The notes beneath the pieces were generated by a model. It was not told the origin of the DNA and searched no databases. It was given only the letters and a program-made list of their open reading frames with translations. From assembly GCF_003815915.1 (NCBI RefSeq), contig NZ_CP033929.1, positions 3,968,001-4,032,000 on the forward strand: 64,000 bases of DNA, given 5' to 3'. The translations under genes were made by a program, and so were the position numbers. Source of the DNA: Chryseobacterium indoltheticum (GTDB lineage Bacteria; Bacteroidota; Bacteroidia; Flavobacteriales; Weeksellaceae). This document shows, piece by piece, positions 1 through 9,382 of this stretch (within the stretch, counting starts at the first letter, position 1; every line of letters starts with the position of its first letter).

Positions 1-503
1 TCATCAAAACCTATAATATTCAATCCGTGAGATTCTGTTTGCTCATTTTTAAGCATTGTGACGCCATTGTTTTGGAGAATTCGATGAATCTCTGCTGAAG
101 AACCCAAATCTTTCCAGTTTTTTCCGTAGTCGTGATTTCCGAGAATTCCGAAAGTGCCCAACTTTCCGTAAACTGCTTTTGCCATTACTTTTTCTAAATT
201 TTTATGATCTTCTTCTGTTCCATGATTTACGTAATCACCAGAGTACACCACAAAATCCGGATTAAATTCTTTTGCTTTCTGGAAAGATTCAATTAAAAAA
301 TTCCAGTCGAATCTGTCTCCTACATGTAAATCGGAAATCTGCATGAGAATTTTTCCTTCCAATTCTTCAGGTAAATTTTTTATTGGAAGTTTTCGTTCTA
401 CAAATTCTACCCAAAAAGGCTCAATTTGCCAAGAATAAAGAAAAGGCAAAGCACCGACTGCCGAAAGCTGTAAAAGTCTTTTTAGAAATTTTTTCCTAGT
501 CAT
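1..503 (-). CDS. Metallophosphoesterase, C-terminus beyond the window
   Basis: The reading frame opens at ATG 501-503 and runs off the left edge, so only about 167 N-terminal residues are visible. They begin MTRKKFLKR, a basic stretch followed by a hydrophobic run, which suggests a membrane anchor or export signal. Calcineurin-like phosphoesterase motifs follow in order: SDLHVG (metal-binding Asp and His), SGDYVNHG (the GD motif) and LGNHDYG (the GNHD motif). This fits the YkuE-like membrane-associated metallophosphoesterases, which hydrolyse phosphoesters or phospholipid pyrophosphates at the membrane. The substrate cannot be read from the sequence. It starts 44 bp after the small membrane gene at 548-838 and may share its transcript. 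Confidence 0.85.
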   Translation of the reverse strand, partial: MTRKKFLKRLLQLSAVGALPFLYSWQIEPFWVEFVERKLPIKNLPEELEGKILMQISDLHVGDRFDWNFLIESFQKAKEFNPDFVVYSGDYVNHGTEEDHKNLEKVMAKAVYGKLGTFGILGNHDYGKNWKDLGSSAEIHRILQNNGVTMLKNEQTESHGLNIIGFD

Positions 504-547
504 GATTTATATATTACTTGAAATAATTTTAAGCTCTCAATATAAAA

Positions 548-838
548 CTAACTTCCGGCGAAAGGTGTTCCGAAAAGACCTACTGCAAGCTCCACCCAAG
601 TAAAAATCAGTATAAACAAAACCACGATGCATAGAAAGATTTTATAGGTTTGGTTTTTTACAATCCGACGAATTAGATCGATAATAATTGCCGTTCCGAA
701 TAAAAGTATACCGCCAATAAGAAAATCGGAAGGAGACCAGTTGAATTCTTTAGAGAATAGATTCCCAAGTACCGCAAACACTAGTATTAAGGCGGGTAGA
801 GAATAAATCATTGTTGTTTTTTGTTTTTGTGTCATCAT
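548..838 (-). CDS. Small three-helix membrane protein, unknown function
   Basis: This 96-residue protein has three hydrophobic segments, at roughly residues 12-30, 38-57 and 65-90, with a basic linker (IRRIVKNQ) between the second and third. It starts with two adjacent methionines, so the start is uncertain by one codon. I recognise no family. It lies 66 bp downstream of the winged-helix regulator gene and has its own -7 box (876-883), overlapped by a palindrome that also covers the promoter of the regulator operon. A regulator-controlled membrane protein is therefore likely, but what it does is unknown. Confidence 0.6.
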   Translation of the reverse strand: MMTQKQKTTMIYSLPALILVFAVLGNLFSKEFNWSPSDFLIGGILLFGTAIIIDLIRRIVKNQTYKIFLCIVVLFILIFTWVELAVGLFGTPFAGS

Positions 839-864
839 AATATTTAATTTTATTTATTAAAAGT

Positions 865-881
865 ACTTTGTATTTCAAAGT
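865..881 (-). promoter_or_regulatory. Palindromic operator candidate, copy 1
   Basis: ACTTTG-N5-CAAAGT is a perfect 6-bp inverted repeat with a 5-bp spacer. It overlaps the -7 box TAACTTTG (876-883, read on the minus strand) upstream of the 548-838 gene. The same arrangement occurs at 2290-2306. Binding by the nearby winged-helix regulator (905-1195) is inferred. Confidence 0.5.
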
Positions 882-883
882 TA
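876..883 (-). promoter_or_regulatory. -7 promoter box of the 548-838 membrane gene
   Basis: TAACTTTG on the minus strand matches the Bacteroidota -7 consensus TANNTTTG. It lies about 38 bp upstream of the start codon. I see no TTG at the usual -33 distance, so the match is partial. Confidence 0.4.
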
Positions 884-904
884 ATTTTCAAAAAAATATA
901 GGTC

Positions 905-1195
905 TTATCTTCCTATTAATTTTTCTAATGCATCTAAATGTTCGGTAAACGCAGTTCTTCCTGACTGTGTTACACGGTATGAAGTCTTGGGCTTTTTGCC
1001 TACAAATTCTTTTTTCACCTCAATATAATTAGCTTTTTCTAAAGCATTGCTGTGACTTGCCATATTTCCATCTGTGATTTCAAGAAGGTTTTTCATTTCA
1101 GAAAAATCAACCCAGTCGTTGACCATAAGAACGGACATAATGCCCAATCTTACACGGCTTTCGAATTCTTTGTTGAGTTGACTGATGTTAATCAT
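905..1195 (-). CDS. Winged-helix DNA-binding regulator (HTH_34-like)
   Basis: This 96-residue single-domain protein looks like the small winged-helix family with a MarR/ArsR-like fold. Its helix-turn-helix covers roughly residues 28-58 (FSEMKNLLEI..TDGNMASHSNAL) and is followed by a beta-wing rich in Lys (KKEFVGKKPKTSYRV). Such proteins usually act as dimeric repressors and in Bacteroidota often sit beside small membrane proteins, as here. It is the third gene of a co-directional set (1663-2280, 1232-1609, then this gene). A palindrome ACTTTG-N5-CAAAGT covers both the promoter ahead of this set and that of the next gene, so autoregulation is a reasonable inference. The ligand or signal is unknown. 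Confidence 0.75.
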   Translation of the reverse strand: MINISQLNKEFESRVRLGIMSVLMVNDWVDFSEMKNLLEITDGNMASHSNALEKANYIEVKKEFVGKKPKTSYRVTQSGRTAFTEHLDALEKLIGR

Positions 1196-1231
1196 TGCTA
1201 ATAGTATCTTAGTTAAAAAAGTCTTTTAGTT

Positions 1232-1609
1232 TTATTTATTTTGGTGATAATTTCTTATAGTTTTGATGTATCCATTCAATAATTTTCCAATTTCTCCACA
1301 CGAATTAATAGCGTTTTCAAAGGTTATATCATTTATATAATTAAGGTCTCTTGCTAAAATTAAATAATACTTTACCTCTTGTAATGAACCTTCAGAATGA
1401 GAAATATAATTCAATTTATTTGGTAGGGTTTTCTTAGTAAATCCTTCTGCAATATTAGCTGGAATTGAAACAGCCGCTCGTCTTAATTGGCTTGTCAAAG
1501 CATAAGTTTCCTCTTTTGGAAATGCTGAACTTATTCTATAAGTCTCCAAAACAAATTCATGCGACTTTTGCCAAACAATCAAATCCCTAAACGAAATAAT
1601 ATTTCCCAT
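1232..1609 (-). CDS. Four-helix-bundle protein of the 23S rRNA intervening-sequence (S23) family
   Basis: The 125-residue protein carries the family signature: LIVWQKSHEFVLETYRI near the start, SQLRRAAVSIPANIAEGF in the middle and SLQEVKYYLILARDLNYI towards the end. The fold is a four-helix bundle thought to form pentamers. The first members were found inside rRNA intervening sequences, but most, like this one, are free-standing and of unknown function. The start codon at 1607-1609 is preceded directly by a TTAG tandem repeat (minus strand) with no Shine-Dalgarno site. The gene lies between the membrane gene 1663-2280 and the winged-helix regulator, and could be an insertion into that operon. 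Confidence 0.8.
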   Translation of the reverse strand: MGNIISFRDLIVWQKSHEFVLETYRISSAFPKEETYALTSQLRRAAVSIPANIAEGFTKKTLPNKLNYISHSEGSLQEVKYYLILARDLNYINDITFENAINSCGEIGKLLNGYIKTIRNYHQNK

Positions 1610-1612
1610 ATC

Positions 1613-2280
<668 letters not shown>

Positions 2281-2289
2281 ATAAAAAGA

Positions 2290-2306
2290 ACTTTGAACTA
2301 CAAAGT
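2290..2306 (-). promoter_or_regulatory. Palindromic operator candidate, copy 2
   Basis: ACTTTG-N5-CAAAGT has the same arms and spacing as the site at 865-881. It overlaps the -7 box of the operon that contains the winged-helix regulator, which suggests autoregulation. Confidence 0.5.
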
Positions 2307-2331
2307 TATATTATATTTTGAAATGACAAAA
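2301..2331 (-). promoter_or_regulatory. Promoter of the membrane protein / winged-helix operon
   Basis: On the minus strand TTTTG (2327-2331) is followed after 18 bp by TAACTTTG (2301-2308). Both boxes match the Bacteroidota TTG / TANNTTTG pattern at an accepted spacing. The start codon at 2278-2280 lies about 21 bp downstream. Confidence 0.55.
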
Positions 2332-2338
2332 TGTTTTT

Positions 2339-3574
2339 TTATTTTTTTTTGCTCAATGCTTTCGCAACTTTATCAATTGTCAATCCCTGAATCAAAATAC
2401 TAAACAAAACAACAAAGTAAGTAGCAATAAGAAGAACTTCTTTAGATGGGCTTTCTGGCAATGATAATACTAACGCAAGCGAGAGCCCGCCTCTTAATCC
2501 GCCCCAGGCAATAATTTTTGCATCATTTTTACCAATACCAATTCTTTTGGGAAGAATTTTTAACGGTAAAAAAACGACTAAAGTTCTTATAAAAAGCACA
2601 ACAGCCACGGAAATTAACCCTAAATAAATATAGCTTTCTTCAAAATCTATCACAACAAGCACGAAAGCAATTATGATAAATAAAACAGCATTTAAGATAA
2701 CGTCTACCAATTCCCAAAACTTGTGGACGTACTCCTGTGTAATATCGCTCATCGCAACAGAAGTACGGAAATTCCCTACAATAAGTCCCATCACAACCAT
2801 AGAAAGAGCACCTGAAATATGGAAATAATTGGCAAAATAATATCCGCTCATCACAAATGCGAGCGTAAGTAATATTTCGGTTTCATAATGATCGATAGAT
2901 TTTAAAAAAAGATACAAAATATATCCTAAAATTACACCCCAGATAATGCCTCCGATCGCCTCCTGAAGAAACAAAACGCCGAAATGTGAAAAGCTGAATT
3001 CTCCTGTTTTCAAAGTATCTAAAAGTGCGATAAAAACAACAACTCCGATTCCGTCATTAAATAAGCTTTCTCCAACAATGATAGATTCTGTTTTTTTGGG
3101 AACTCCTGCTTTTTTCAGAATACCCAAAACTGCAATAGGATCTGTAGGCGAAATCAGAGCCCCAAAAAGCAGACAGTAAATAAAGTTTATTTCGATTCCT
3201 AAAAAACCTGATATATAATAAGTAGCACCAGCAATAAGAATTGTAGACAACAAAACTCCCAAAATTGCGTAGTTGGCAATCGGCCTTATCTGACCTTTTA
3301 TATCTTCCCAATCGGTATGCAAAGCGCCGGCAAAGAGAAGAAAACCGAGTAGAATATCAATTATAATTTTATCAATCCTTGCATTTTCAAAAAAAATTTC
3401 GACAGCACTCACATCAAACCCGAAGAGAAAGTGCGAAGAAATAATAGCGATCGATAATATGGTTGATAAAAAGAACAACCCAATAACGAAAGGCAATTTT
3501 ATAAACTTCTGATTGATGTAAGCGAACAAAGCTGATAGACTTATGAGTAAAGTCAGTACTAAATATATGCTCAT
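2339..3574 (-). CDS. Na+/H+ antiporter, CPA1 (NhaP-like) family
   Basis: The 411-residue membrane protein has about 12 hydrophobic segments and the cation/proton antiporter landmarks: ALISPTDPIAVLGILKKAGVPKK, the GESLFNDGIGVVVF segment with the Asn-Asp pair used in ion exchange, and WGGLRGGLSLALVLSLP near the C-terminus. Such carriers expel Na+ (or K+) in exchange for H+ at the cytoplasmic membrane. The length is normal for bacterial members without a cytosolic regulatory tail. It stands alone: the SusCD operon upstream ends with hairpins near 3600-3760, and its own stop lies 58 bp from the next gene. No clear promoter was found. Confidence 0.9.
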   Translation of the reverse strand: MSIYLVLTLLISLSALFAYINQKFIKLPFVIGLFFLSTILSIAIISSHFLFGFDVSAVEIFFENARIDKIIIDILLGFLLFAGALHTDWEDIKGQIRPIANYAILGVLLSTILIAGATYYISGFLGIEINFIYCLLFGALISPTDPIAVLGILKKAGVPKKTESIIVGESLFNDGIGVVVFIALLDTLKTGEFSFSHFGVLFLQEAIGGIIWGVILGYILYLFLKSIDHYETEILLTLAFVMSGYYFANYFHISGALSMVVMGLIVGNFRTSVAMSDITQEYVHKFWELVDVILNAVLFIIIAFVLVVIDFEESYIYLGLISVAVVLFIRTLVVFLPLKILPKRIGIGKNDAKIIAWGGLRGGLSLALVLSLPESPSKEVLLIATYFVVLFSILIQGLTIDKVAKALSKKK

Positions 3575-3596
3575 ATAAATTGTAATTAATTATTTT

Positions 3597-3632
3597 AAAA
3601 GCCGGAAACTCAATAAGAGTATCCGGCTTTTA
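3597..3632. terminator. Bidirectional hairpin with T-tails
   Basis: GCCGGA (3601-3606) pairs with TCCGGC (3622-3627), with A/T runs on both sides (AAAA before, TTTT after). It lies between the end of susD and the start of the antiporter and probably ends the SusCD transcript. Confidence 0.6.
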
Positions 3633-3740
3633 AATTATGGAAATTTTACAGATTGGCATAGATTAAGATTAATTATTTCTATGATTTGAAAGATCAAAAT
3701 TAGATTTTCCAAATTACCTAAAAATATCTATATAAAAGAA

Positions 3741-3758
3741 TCCTGCTTGAAAGCAGGA
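3741..3758 (-). terminator. Hairpin directly after susD
   Basis: TCCTGCTT (3741-3748) pairs with AAGCAGGA (3751-3758) around a two-base loop, or a larger loop if the inner pairs open. On the minus strand a T-rich run (TTCTTTTATATA) follows, 26 bp after the susD stop. Confidence 0.5.
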
Positions 3759-3783
3759 CTCAACAAATTTGAATCAAAGATTA

Positions 3784-5295
3784 TTATAGTGGATTTTGTA
3801 CAATAAGCGGATTAGCATTTATTTCTCTTCTAGGAATTAGGAACTCCCATCTAGGATCCGTATTTGCAACTGTAGATACGTTATTTATAACAACAGATGA
3901 ATGATTAGCTCCCGTTCTGTCTAGACCCTGATTAAGTCTTTTAAGATCTAAAAACCTAAATCCTTCACCCCACAATTCCAATCTTCTGCTATTAAGAATT
4001 TCAGTAATATAAGCAGCGCCGGTAGTAGTTGCCCCTGTATAAGAAGGGTTTCTCTTTTTAGCAAAAATGTTAAAAACTATTTTGGAACTTGTTTCATTAT
4101 TCATTCTAGCTAATGCTTCTGCTTCTATAAGATACATTTCTGCAGCTCTCATGTAGGGTACATCCAATCTACTATCCGAAGTACTTACTGCCAAAAATTT
4201 TTGACTTGTATAAGGATATTTAGCATAATTACTTGGTAATGAAAGATCAAGATGTTTTCCTGTCGGATCAAATACTTTTTTTCTGATATCTGTACTTGGA
4301 AACGGATCATAAAGCTTACTGTTTACAGCTTTAGGCGCTTGGCGAATATTTGTAGAATTATAATTTCTCGACATATAAGCTCCAAAATTTCCAAAATAAT
4401 CTGTTTGGTCAGAAATAATGATTGCTCCCCACATCCATTCGCCGTTTGTAGCAGTATTAAAACCTGAAGTATAGGCTGCTACATCTTCCATTAAACTAAA
4501 TCCTGCTCTTGCAGATACTGCTGAAGTTGCCGCTAAAGGGTAATTTCCTTGCGTCAAAGCAACTCTAGCCATTAAACCTAAAACAACGCTCTTATCAAAA
4601 TGTGATTTTGTAGCTCTACTACTTCCTGTAAGTCGTGCAAGCGCTTCACCCAAATCTTTATTAATCTGAGTATAAACTTCTTCGACAGTATTTCTAGCCA
4701 AAGGAACTTCATCGGCAACTAATCGTATTGGAACTCCGGGCTGACTATTTGTTGTACTCGGCACATATCTTTTCCCATAAATCTGTACCAACATATAATA
4801 ACTAAAAGCTCTAAAAGCATAAGCTTCACCAATAGCTTTTTTTATAGTGAGTTCATCAGCAGCAGTAGGAGCGGGAACGTTTGGTCCATTCGCAATTACT
4901 AAGTTTGCATTTCTGATAAGAGCATAATAAAACTGATAAGGATAAAAATCATTTGATGCATTTTCGTTTACATTATCCTGCCATCTTACTGTAGAAATAT
5001 ACCAATTATTACCCGTAGACGGAAAAACCAAATCTTCGCCTAAAGCATCCATCATTATCATTATACCTCCTTGGCCGTTTTGCCCTTGGTTGCTATTCTG
5101 TCTATAGTACATATCCCTATGCATCCCATTAATAATAGCCTTAAGATTGGACGCACTCGAATATGCTGCGTCTTCTGAAACTGCAGTGGTAGGATCTGTT
5201 TCAAGATATTCACTCGAACAGGATGTCATAGCTAAAGCAAAAAAAGCAAATGATAGTAATATTATTTTTTTATAATGTTTTTTTATATTTTTCAT
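3784..5295 (-). CDS. SusD/RagB-family outer-membrane nutrient-binding lipoprotein
   Basis: The 503-residue protein starts with a lipoprotein signal, MKNIKKHYKKIILLSFAFF, ending in the lipobox MTSC with the acylated Cys near residue 26. The SusD fold shows in tetratricopeptide-like helices (IGEAYAFRAFSYYMLVQIYG, around 150-175) and the C-terminal RRLELWGEGFRFLDLKRLN typical of the family. SusD proteins cap a SusC TonB-dependent transporter on the cell surface and capture its substrate. It starts 10 bp after susC and is co-transcribed with it. No glycoside hydrolase or protease gene is linked, so the substrate cannot be assigned. Confidence 0.93.
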   Translation of the reverse strand: MKNIKKHYKKIILLSFAFFALAMTSCSSEYLETDPTTAVSEDAAYSSASNLKAIINGMHRDMYYRQNSNQGQNGQGGIMIMMDALGEDLVFPSTGNNWYISTVRWQDNVNENASNDFYPYQFYYALIRNANLVIANGPNVPAPTAADELTIKKAIGEAYAFRAFSYYMLVQIYGKRYVPSTTNSQPGVPIRLVADEVPLARNTVEEVYTQINKDLGEALARLTGSSRATKSHFDKSVVLGLMARVALTQGNYPLAATSAVSARAGFSLMEDVAAYTSGFNTATNGEWMWGAIIISDQTDYFGNFGAYMSRNYNSTNIRQAPKAVNSKLYDPFPSTDIRKKVFDPTGKHLDLSLPSNYAKYPYTSQKFLAVSTSDSRLDVPYMRAAEMYLIEAEALARMNNETSSKIVFNIFAKKRNPSYTGATTTGAAYITEILNSRRLELWGEGFRFLDLKRLNQGLDRTGANHSSVVINNVSTVANTDPRWEFLIPRREINANPLIVQNPL

Positions 5296-5305
5296 AATTT
5301 CTATT

Positions 5306-8254
5306 TTAAAATGATATATTAAATCCTATTGTGATAATTCTCGCCGGTGTATATCTGTTTGTGGTTGTTCCATTAAAAGACTGAACAGGTTCTAATCCTT
5401 TTCTGGCTGTTTTGCTCCAAATATTTTCTCCGGACATTAATAATCGCAATGCCGTAATGCCATATTGTGAAATAACACTCTGCTTAAAGCTATATCCTAA
5501 TGTTGCTTGTCTGAAAGTGATGAAATCAGATTTAATCAGCCATCTGCTTGAAGCTGCGCCAGAACTTGTATAAGTCGCAGAATTTAAAGCCGGAACATCC
5601 GTAATCTGACCAGGAGTTGTCCATCGATTTAAAATATCTGTACTTAATGCGCCTCCTTGTGGATAGTTTGACATTAGAGTTTGGTAATTGGAATCATAAG
5701 TCATCCCTCCTACTTGATAAGTAAACATTGTCGATAAAGACCATTCTTTATAGGTGATGGATGTGCCAAAACTACCAAATAAATCAGGAATTGCTGTACC
5801 TGAATAATCATATTTAGCTTTATTATGGTTCGTGGTAACTAAAGTACCATTTACAGTTCTTATATCAACTGCGGTAGTTCCTATATAAGAATCAGCAGCT
5901 AAATATAAAGGAGATCCATCTGTGGGATCTACACCATACCATTGTCTTAACCAATAATCATAGACAGAATGCCCTACCGAAACCTTTTTAGTTCCTTCAA
6001 TAAGTTCCGTTATACCCTTTGACAGCTGAGTAACCTGATTTTTAAGAGTTGATGCGTTTGCATTTAAATTCCATGTGAAATTTTCATTTTTAATAACATC
6101 AGCATTTATTCCGATCTCAAAACCACGATTATACATAGTACCTACATTTTGGGTTATTTCACTATCAGGTATGCCTGCTGAAACAGGTTGAGGTACCTTA
6201 AAAAGAAGATCATTGGTAATTCTATTATAATATTCTACAGTTCCTGTTATTCTATTATTGAAAAATCCAAAGTCAATTGCTACATCCGACTGTTTGTTGG
6301 TTTCCCAAGAAACTTTCGGATCAGCCTTAAAATCATACAAAATGCCTGGTTCTTGCGCATTATTATATCCCAAAGCATATGTACTTTTATACATATAATA
6401 ACTATTTGTTCTGTCATTTCCTACTTCTCCGTAAGATCCACGCAATTTTAATTCACTAATCGTATTAGAGTCATTCAAAAAATCTTCTCCTTTTATTCTC
6501 CATCCTGCTCCAACAGACCAAAAATAATCCCATCTTACATCTTTAGCGAATCTTGAGGAACCATCCGCACGGTAAGATCCTGAAAGTATATACTTTGATT
6601 TGTAATCATAATTTAATCTCGAAAATACACTTTCTTTTCGGTAGTTATCCGTTTGTGAGGTGAGAGTAGTAGGAGTAACAAAATTGATTAATTCATCGTT
6701 TCCATCTACAACCTGCCCTTGCTTGTACCCAAGCATATATTCGTAAATAAATTTATAGCTTTCATGACCTAATAAAAATTCGAAATTATGTGATCCAAAT
6801 TTTCTCTTATAATTCAATAATTGGTTGAAAGTAAGAGTCTGCTCAGTAAAAGTTCTTATTTCGGCAGCACCACCTGGAGCGGCATCTCCAATCACTTTAT
6901 TGATGTAACGGTTTCTTCTGTTATTCTGAATATCATATCCTACGTTTGTAGATAAAGTTAAATAGGGATCAACTTTAACTTCAGCATAAGCTCTTGAAAT
7001 GATATAATAGTTTTTTGATATATCTTTATTTAAAAGCGTTTCCTGAATAACATTTCTACCTGCCGCCGCATCTGCGCCTCTTGCACTTCCAGAATCATAG
7101 ATAACATCCCCAAAAGAATCATATAAAGTTGCAAAAGTATCCGGATCGTGAGCGTAAGGACTATAGATGGGTCCTATTCTTCTCGTCCATGCATAAGGAT
7201 TTATATATGAAGAGTTATTATCTGCACCATCTACGGAATTATTTCCATTGGATGAAACTCCGCTTATACTTGTTCCTACTTTTAGCCAATTCTTGATTTG
7301 AGAATCAACTTTTAACCTTGCAGTAAACCTTTCAAAGTCAGATTTAATTAAATATCCGGCTTCATTAGTATAACTAACCGAAGAAAAATATGTTGTTTTG
7401 TTAGTTCCACCACTATAATTTAATTCATAGTTTTGTCTGAATCCCGTTTTGATCAATGGGTCTTGCCAGTCCAAATCAGTATATTTCAATTTTGCGTTAG
7501 GATTTAATACACCATCTACTACCAATAGCTTATTATCTACATCAAAAACATTATTTTTTAAAACATCAGAAATCAGTCTTTCTGTGGCATATTTATTTGC
7601 ATCTGCTACAGTACTCGCAGGTACAGAGGTAAGACGTCCGTTTCTCATTGCCTCCCATACAAGAGGATAATACTGATAAGCATTTACCCTGTCATATTCA
7701 GGGATTGATCTTCCAACATATCCTGTACTCATACTAAAATTAAGAGCATCCGCTCCTTTTTTTCCAGTTTTTGTAGTAATTAATATAACGCCATTTGCTG
7801 CAGCTGAACCATACAATGATGTAGATGCTGCATCTTTCAAGATATTAAAAGAGGCAATATCATTGGTATTAATTGCTGACAATGATCCGTTATATATTAC
7901 TCCATCGATCACGTACAGAGGTGATGTGGTGATACCATAAGATCCTATACCTCTTATTTGAATACTGGGAGAGCTTCCGGGTTGCCCCGTAGATGTACTC
8001 ACTTTTACTCCGGGACTGGCTCCATCAATAGCCTGACCAATACTTGTAATGGGACGATCTGCAAATTCTTTTGCATTTACCTGTGTGTTAGACCCAACTA
8101 TTGTCTCTCTTTTTTGAGAACCATAAGCAACAATTACAATTTCATCTATCTTTTCTTCTTGAATAAGTGTATCCTTTACTTTTTGGGCATCAACAGCTTG
8201 CGCCCCCATAAAGAAGACAACAGCAGTAGTTACTAATGATAATTTTATTTTCAT
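5306..8254 (-). CDS. SusC/RagA-family TonB-linked outer-membrane transporter
   Basis: This 982-residue beta-barrel receptor has a signal peptide (about residues 1-23) ending in QAVDAQ. A TonB-box-like stretch (KIDEIVIVAYGSQK, about 35-48) follows directly, and then the plug domain with PLYVIDGVIYNG and LKDAASTSLYGSAAANGVILITTK. The barrel ends in a typical aromatic C-terminus, IITIGFNISF. It lacks the N-terminal carboxypeptidase-D-like domain found in many SusC proteins, so it is a short form. It imports a substrate delivered by the SusD partner, powered by TonB-ExbBD. No anti-sigma or hybrid regulator gene is adjacent, so its control is not evident. Confidence 0.95.
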   Translation of the reverse strand: MKIKLSLVTTAVVFFMGAQAVDAQKVKDTLIQEEKIDEIVIVAYGSQKRETIVGSNTQVNAKEFADRPITSIGQAIDGASPGVKVSTSTGQPGSSPSIQIRGIGSYGITTSPLYVIDGVIYNGSLSAINTNDIASFNILKDAASTSLYGSAAANGVILITTKTGKKGADALNFSMSTGYVGRSIPEYDRVNAYQYYPLVWEAMRNGRLTSVPASTVADANKYATERLISDVLKNNVFDVDNKLLVVDGVLNPNAKLKYTDLDWQDPLIKTGFRQNYELNYSGGTNKTTYFSSVSYTNEAGYLIKSDFERFTARLKVDSQIKNWLKVGTSISGVSSNGNNSVDGADNNSSYINPYAWTRRIGPIYSPYAHDPDTFATLYDSFGDVIYDSGSARGADAAAGRNVIQETLLNKDISKNYYIISRAYAEVKVDPYLTLSTNVGYDIQNNRRNRYINKVIGDAAPGGAAEIRTFTEQTLTFNQLLNYKRKFGSHNFEFLLGHESYKFIYEYMLGYKQGQVVDGNDELINFVTPTTLTSQTDNYRKESVFSRLNYDYKSKYILSGSYRADGSSRFAKDVRWDYFWSVGAGWRIKGEDFLNDSNTISELKLRGSYGEVGNDRTNSYYMYKSTYALGYNNAQEPGILYDFKADPKVSWETNKQSDVAIDFGFFNNRITGTVEYYNRITNDLLFKVPQPVSAGIPDSEITQNVGTMYNRGFEIGINADVIKNENFTWNLNANASTLKNQVTQLSKGITELIEGTKKVSVGHSVYDYWLRQWYGVDPTDGSPLYLAADSYIGTTAVDIRTVNGTLVTTNHNKAKYDYSGTAIPDLFGSFGTSITYKEWSLSTMFTYQVGGMTYDSNYQTLMSNYPQGGALSTDILNRWTTPGQITDVPALNSATYTSSGAASSRWLIKSDFITFRQATLGYSFKQSVISQYGITALRLLMSGENIWSKTARKGLEPVQSFNGTTTNRYTPARIITIGFNISF

Positions 8255-8279
8255 CTTATAAGTGTTTAATAATTTTCAT

Positions 8280-8310
8280 CAAATATGTTAATAAATTATA
8301 ATATATACAA
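8280..8310 (-). promoter_or_regulatory. Possible susC promoter
   Basis: On the minus strand TTG (8308-8310) is separated by 20 bp from CATATTTG (8280-8287), one base off TANNTTTG. The start codon is 26 bp downstream. The surrounding DNA is extremely AT-rich, so a chance match is possible. Confidence 0.3.
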
Positions 8311-8446
8311 GTTTTAATTAAAAATATTAACAATAAAACACATTAAACACTATTTAAATAAAAAACCCTCAATTAAAAATAATCAATTATGAGTAAAATA
8401 TAAATATTGAAAATCATTTATTCATATAAAGTTTTTATTTTTAATT

Positions 8447-8478
8447 AAAAAAACCATTGATTTCTCAATGGTTTTTTT
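8447..8478. terminator. Bidirectional terminator after the enoyl-CoA hydratase gene
   Basis: CCATTGA (8454-8460) and TCAATGG (8465-8471) form a 7-bp stem with a TTTC loop. Seven A's precede it and seven T's follow. It lies 20 bp beyond the stop codon at 8499 and separates that gene from susC. Confidence 0.8.
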
Positions 8479-8498
8479 AATTAAATTTCAGGAAAATA

Positions 8499-9263
8499 TT
8501 ACTTTGATCTTAACCTTTCTTTAATAGCCTCAATATTTTTCTTTGCAGAATCTTCAAGAATTAAACTTGCACTCATATGAATTCTTGCAGGCATCAATTC
8601 ATTAAAATGTTCTGTGCCTTCCCAAGAAACTTTTTTTATTAAAGCTAAAGCATCCTCGCTTCTTGTAGACAGCATGTTTAAGAATTTTTCTAATTTAGAA
8701 TCCATTTCTGCAATGTTTTCTGAAACTGAGTGATAAATATTATGTTGCTCGGCCCATTCTGCCGATCTGAAGTCTGCGTCAATTGCCATTGCCGAAAACT
8801 GTGATTTACCAATTTTTCTTTCTACATACGGCCCGATCACGAAAGGCCCGATTCCTAAATTGATCTCGGTTAATGCCAAAGCAGAATCTTTGGTTGCAAA
8901 ACAATAATCTGCTCCGCAGGCAATTCCTACTCCGCCACCTGTAGTTTTTCCCTGAACTCTTACAACGACTATTTTACCGCAATTTCGCATTGCATTTAAA
9001 ACTTTGGCAAAACCTCCGAAAAATTTTGTGGAAGCCTCTAATTCATCGATGGCCAAAAGCTCATCAAAACTCGCCCCTGCACAAAAGGCTTTTTCACCCT
9101 GACTTTTTACAAGAATAGCTTTTACTTCATTTTTCGCACCTTCTTCTAAAATAGTTTGTGCTAATTTTTCAAGAATAGCCCCTGGAAGAGCGTTACTTTT
9201 TGCCGTTCCGAAAGTAATTTCGGCAATATTATTTTTAATTTCTGATGTTACAAAATCACTCAT
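8499..9263 (-). CDS. Enoyl-CoA hydratase/isomerase family protein
   Basis: This 254-residue crotonase-fold protein has the oxyanion-hole segments EKAFCAGASFDELLA (about 59-73) and GKTTGGGVGIACGAD (about 103-117). The first catalytic Glu of classical hydratases, found in GGGxELA, is replaced here by Gly (GGGVGIA), while the second (LTEINLGIGP) is kept. That pattern fits single-acid members such as methylglutaconyl-CoA-hydratase-like or isomerase-type enzymes better than mitochondrial-type crotonase. The gene stands alone. It could supply the dehydroadipyl-CoA hydratase (PaaF) step missing from the paa operon about 2.7 kb away, but nothing in the sequence proves that. Confidence 0.85.
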   Translation of the reverse strand: MSDFVTSEIKNNIAEITFGTAKSNALPGAILEKLAQTILEEGAKNEVKAILVKSQGEKAFCAGASFDELLAIDELEASTKFFGGFAKVLNAMRNCGKIVVVRVQGKTTGGGVGIACGADYCFATKDSALALTEINLGIGPFVIGPYVERKIGKSQFSAMAIDADFRSAEWAEQHNIYHSVSENIAEMDSKLEKFLNMLSTRSEDALALIKKVSWEGTEHFNELMPARIHMSASLILEDSAKKNIEAIKERLRSK

Positions 9264-9286
9264 TTTTAGTCTTTATTCGATTTATA

Positions 9287-9294
9287 CAAAAGTA
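9287..9294 (-). promoter_or_regulatory. Possible -7 box of the enoyl-CoA hydratase gene
   Basis: TACTTTTG on the minus strand fits TANNTTTG, 23 bp upstream of the start codon. It forms the left arm of CAAAAGT-N11-ACTTTTG, which could be an operator. I see no -33 TTG. Confidence 0.35.
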
Positions 9295-9364
9295 CTAAAT
9301 AAAGCACTTTTGAGAAAGTTAATGCTATAATTTTTAGCGCTAAAAATGTAGAAGGCAAAATTAC

Positions 9365-9382
9365 ATCCGTATTTATACGGAT
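9365..9382. promoter_or_regulatory. ATCCGTAT-TT-ATACGGAT palindrome, operator candidate
   Basis: This is a perfect 8-bp inverted repeat with a 2-bp centre. Its central GTATTTATAC recurs at 9394-9403, twelve bases further on. There is no T-tail, so a protein-binding site is more likely than a terminator. The bound protein is unknown. Confidence 0.4.

Noticed and set aside
3784..8254. SusCD pair as part of a polysaccharide utilisation locus
   Set aside because: No glycoside hydrolase, lyase, sulfatase or hybrid regulator gene is next to it, so a substrate cannot be claimed.
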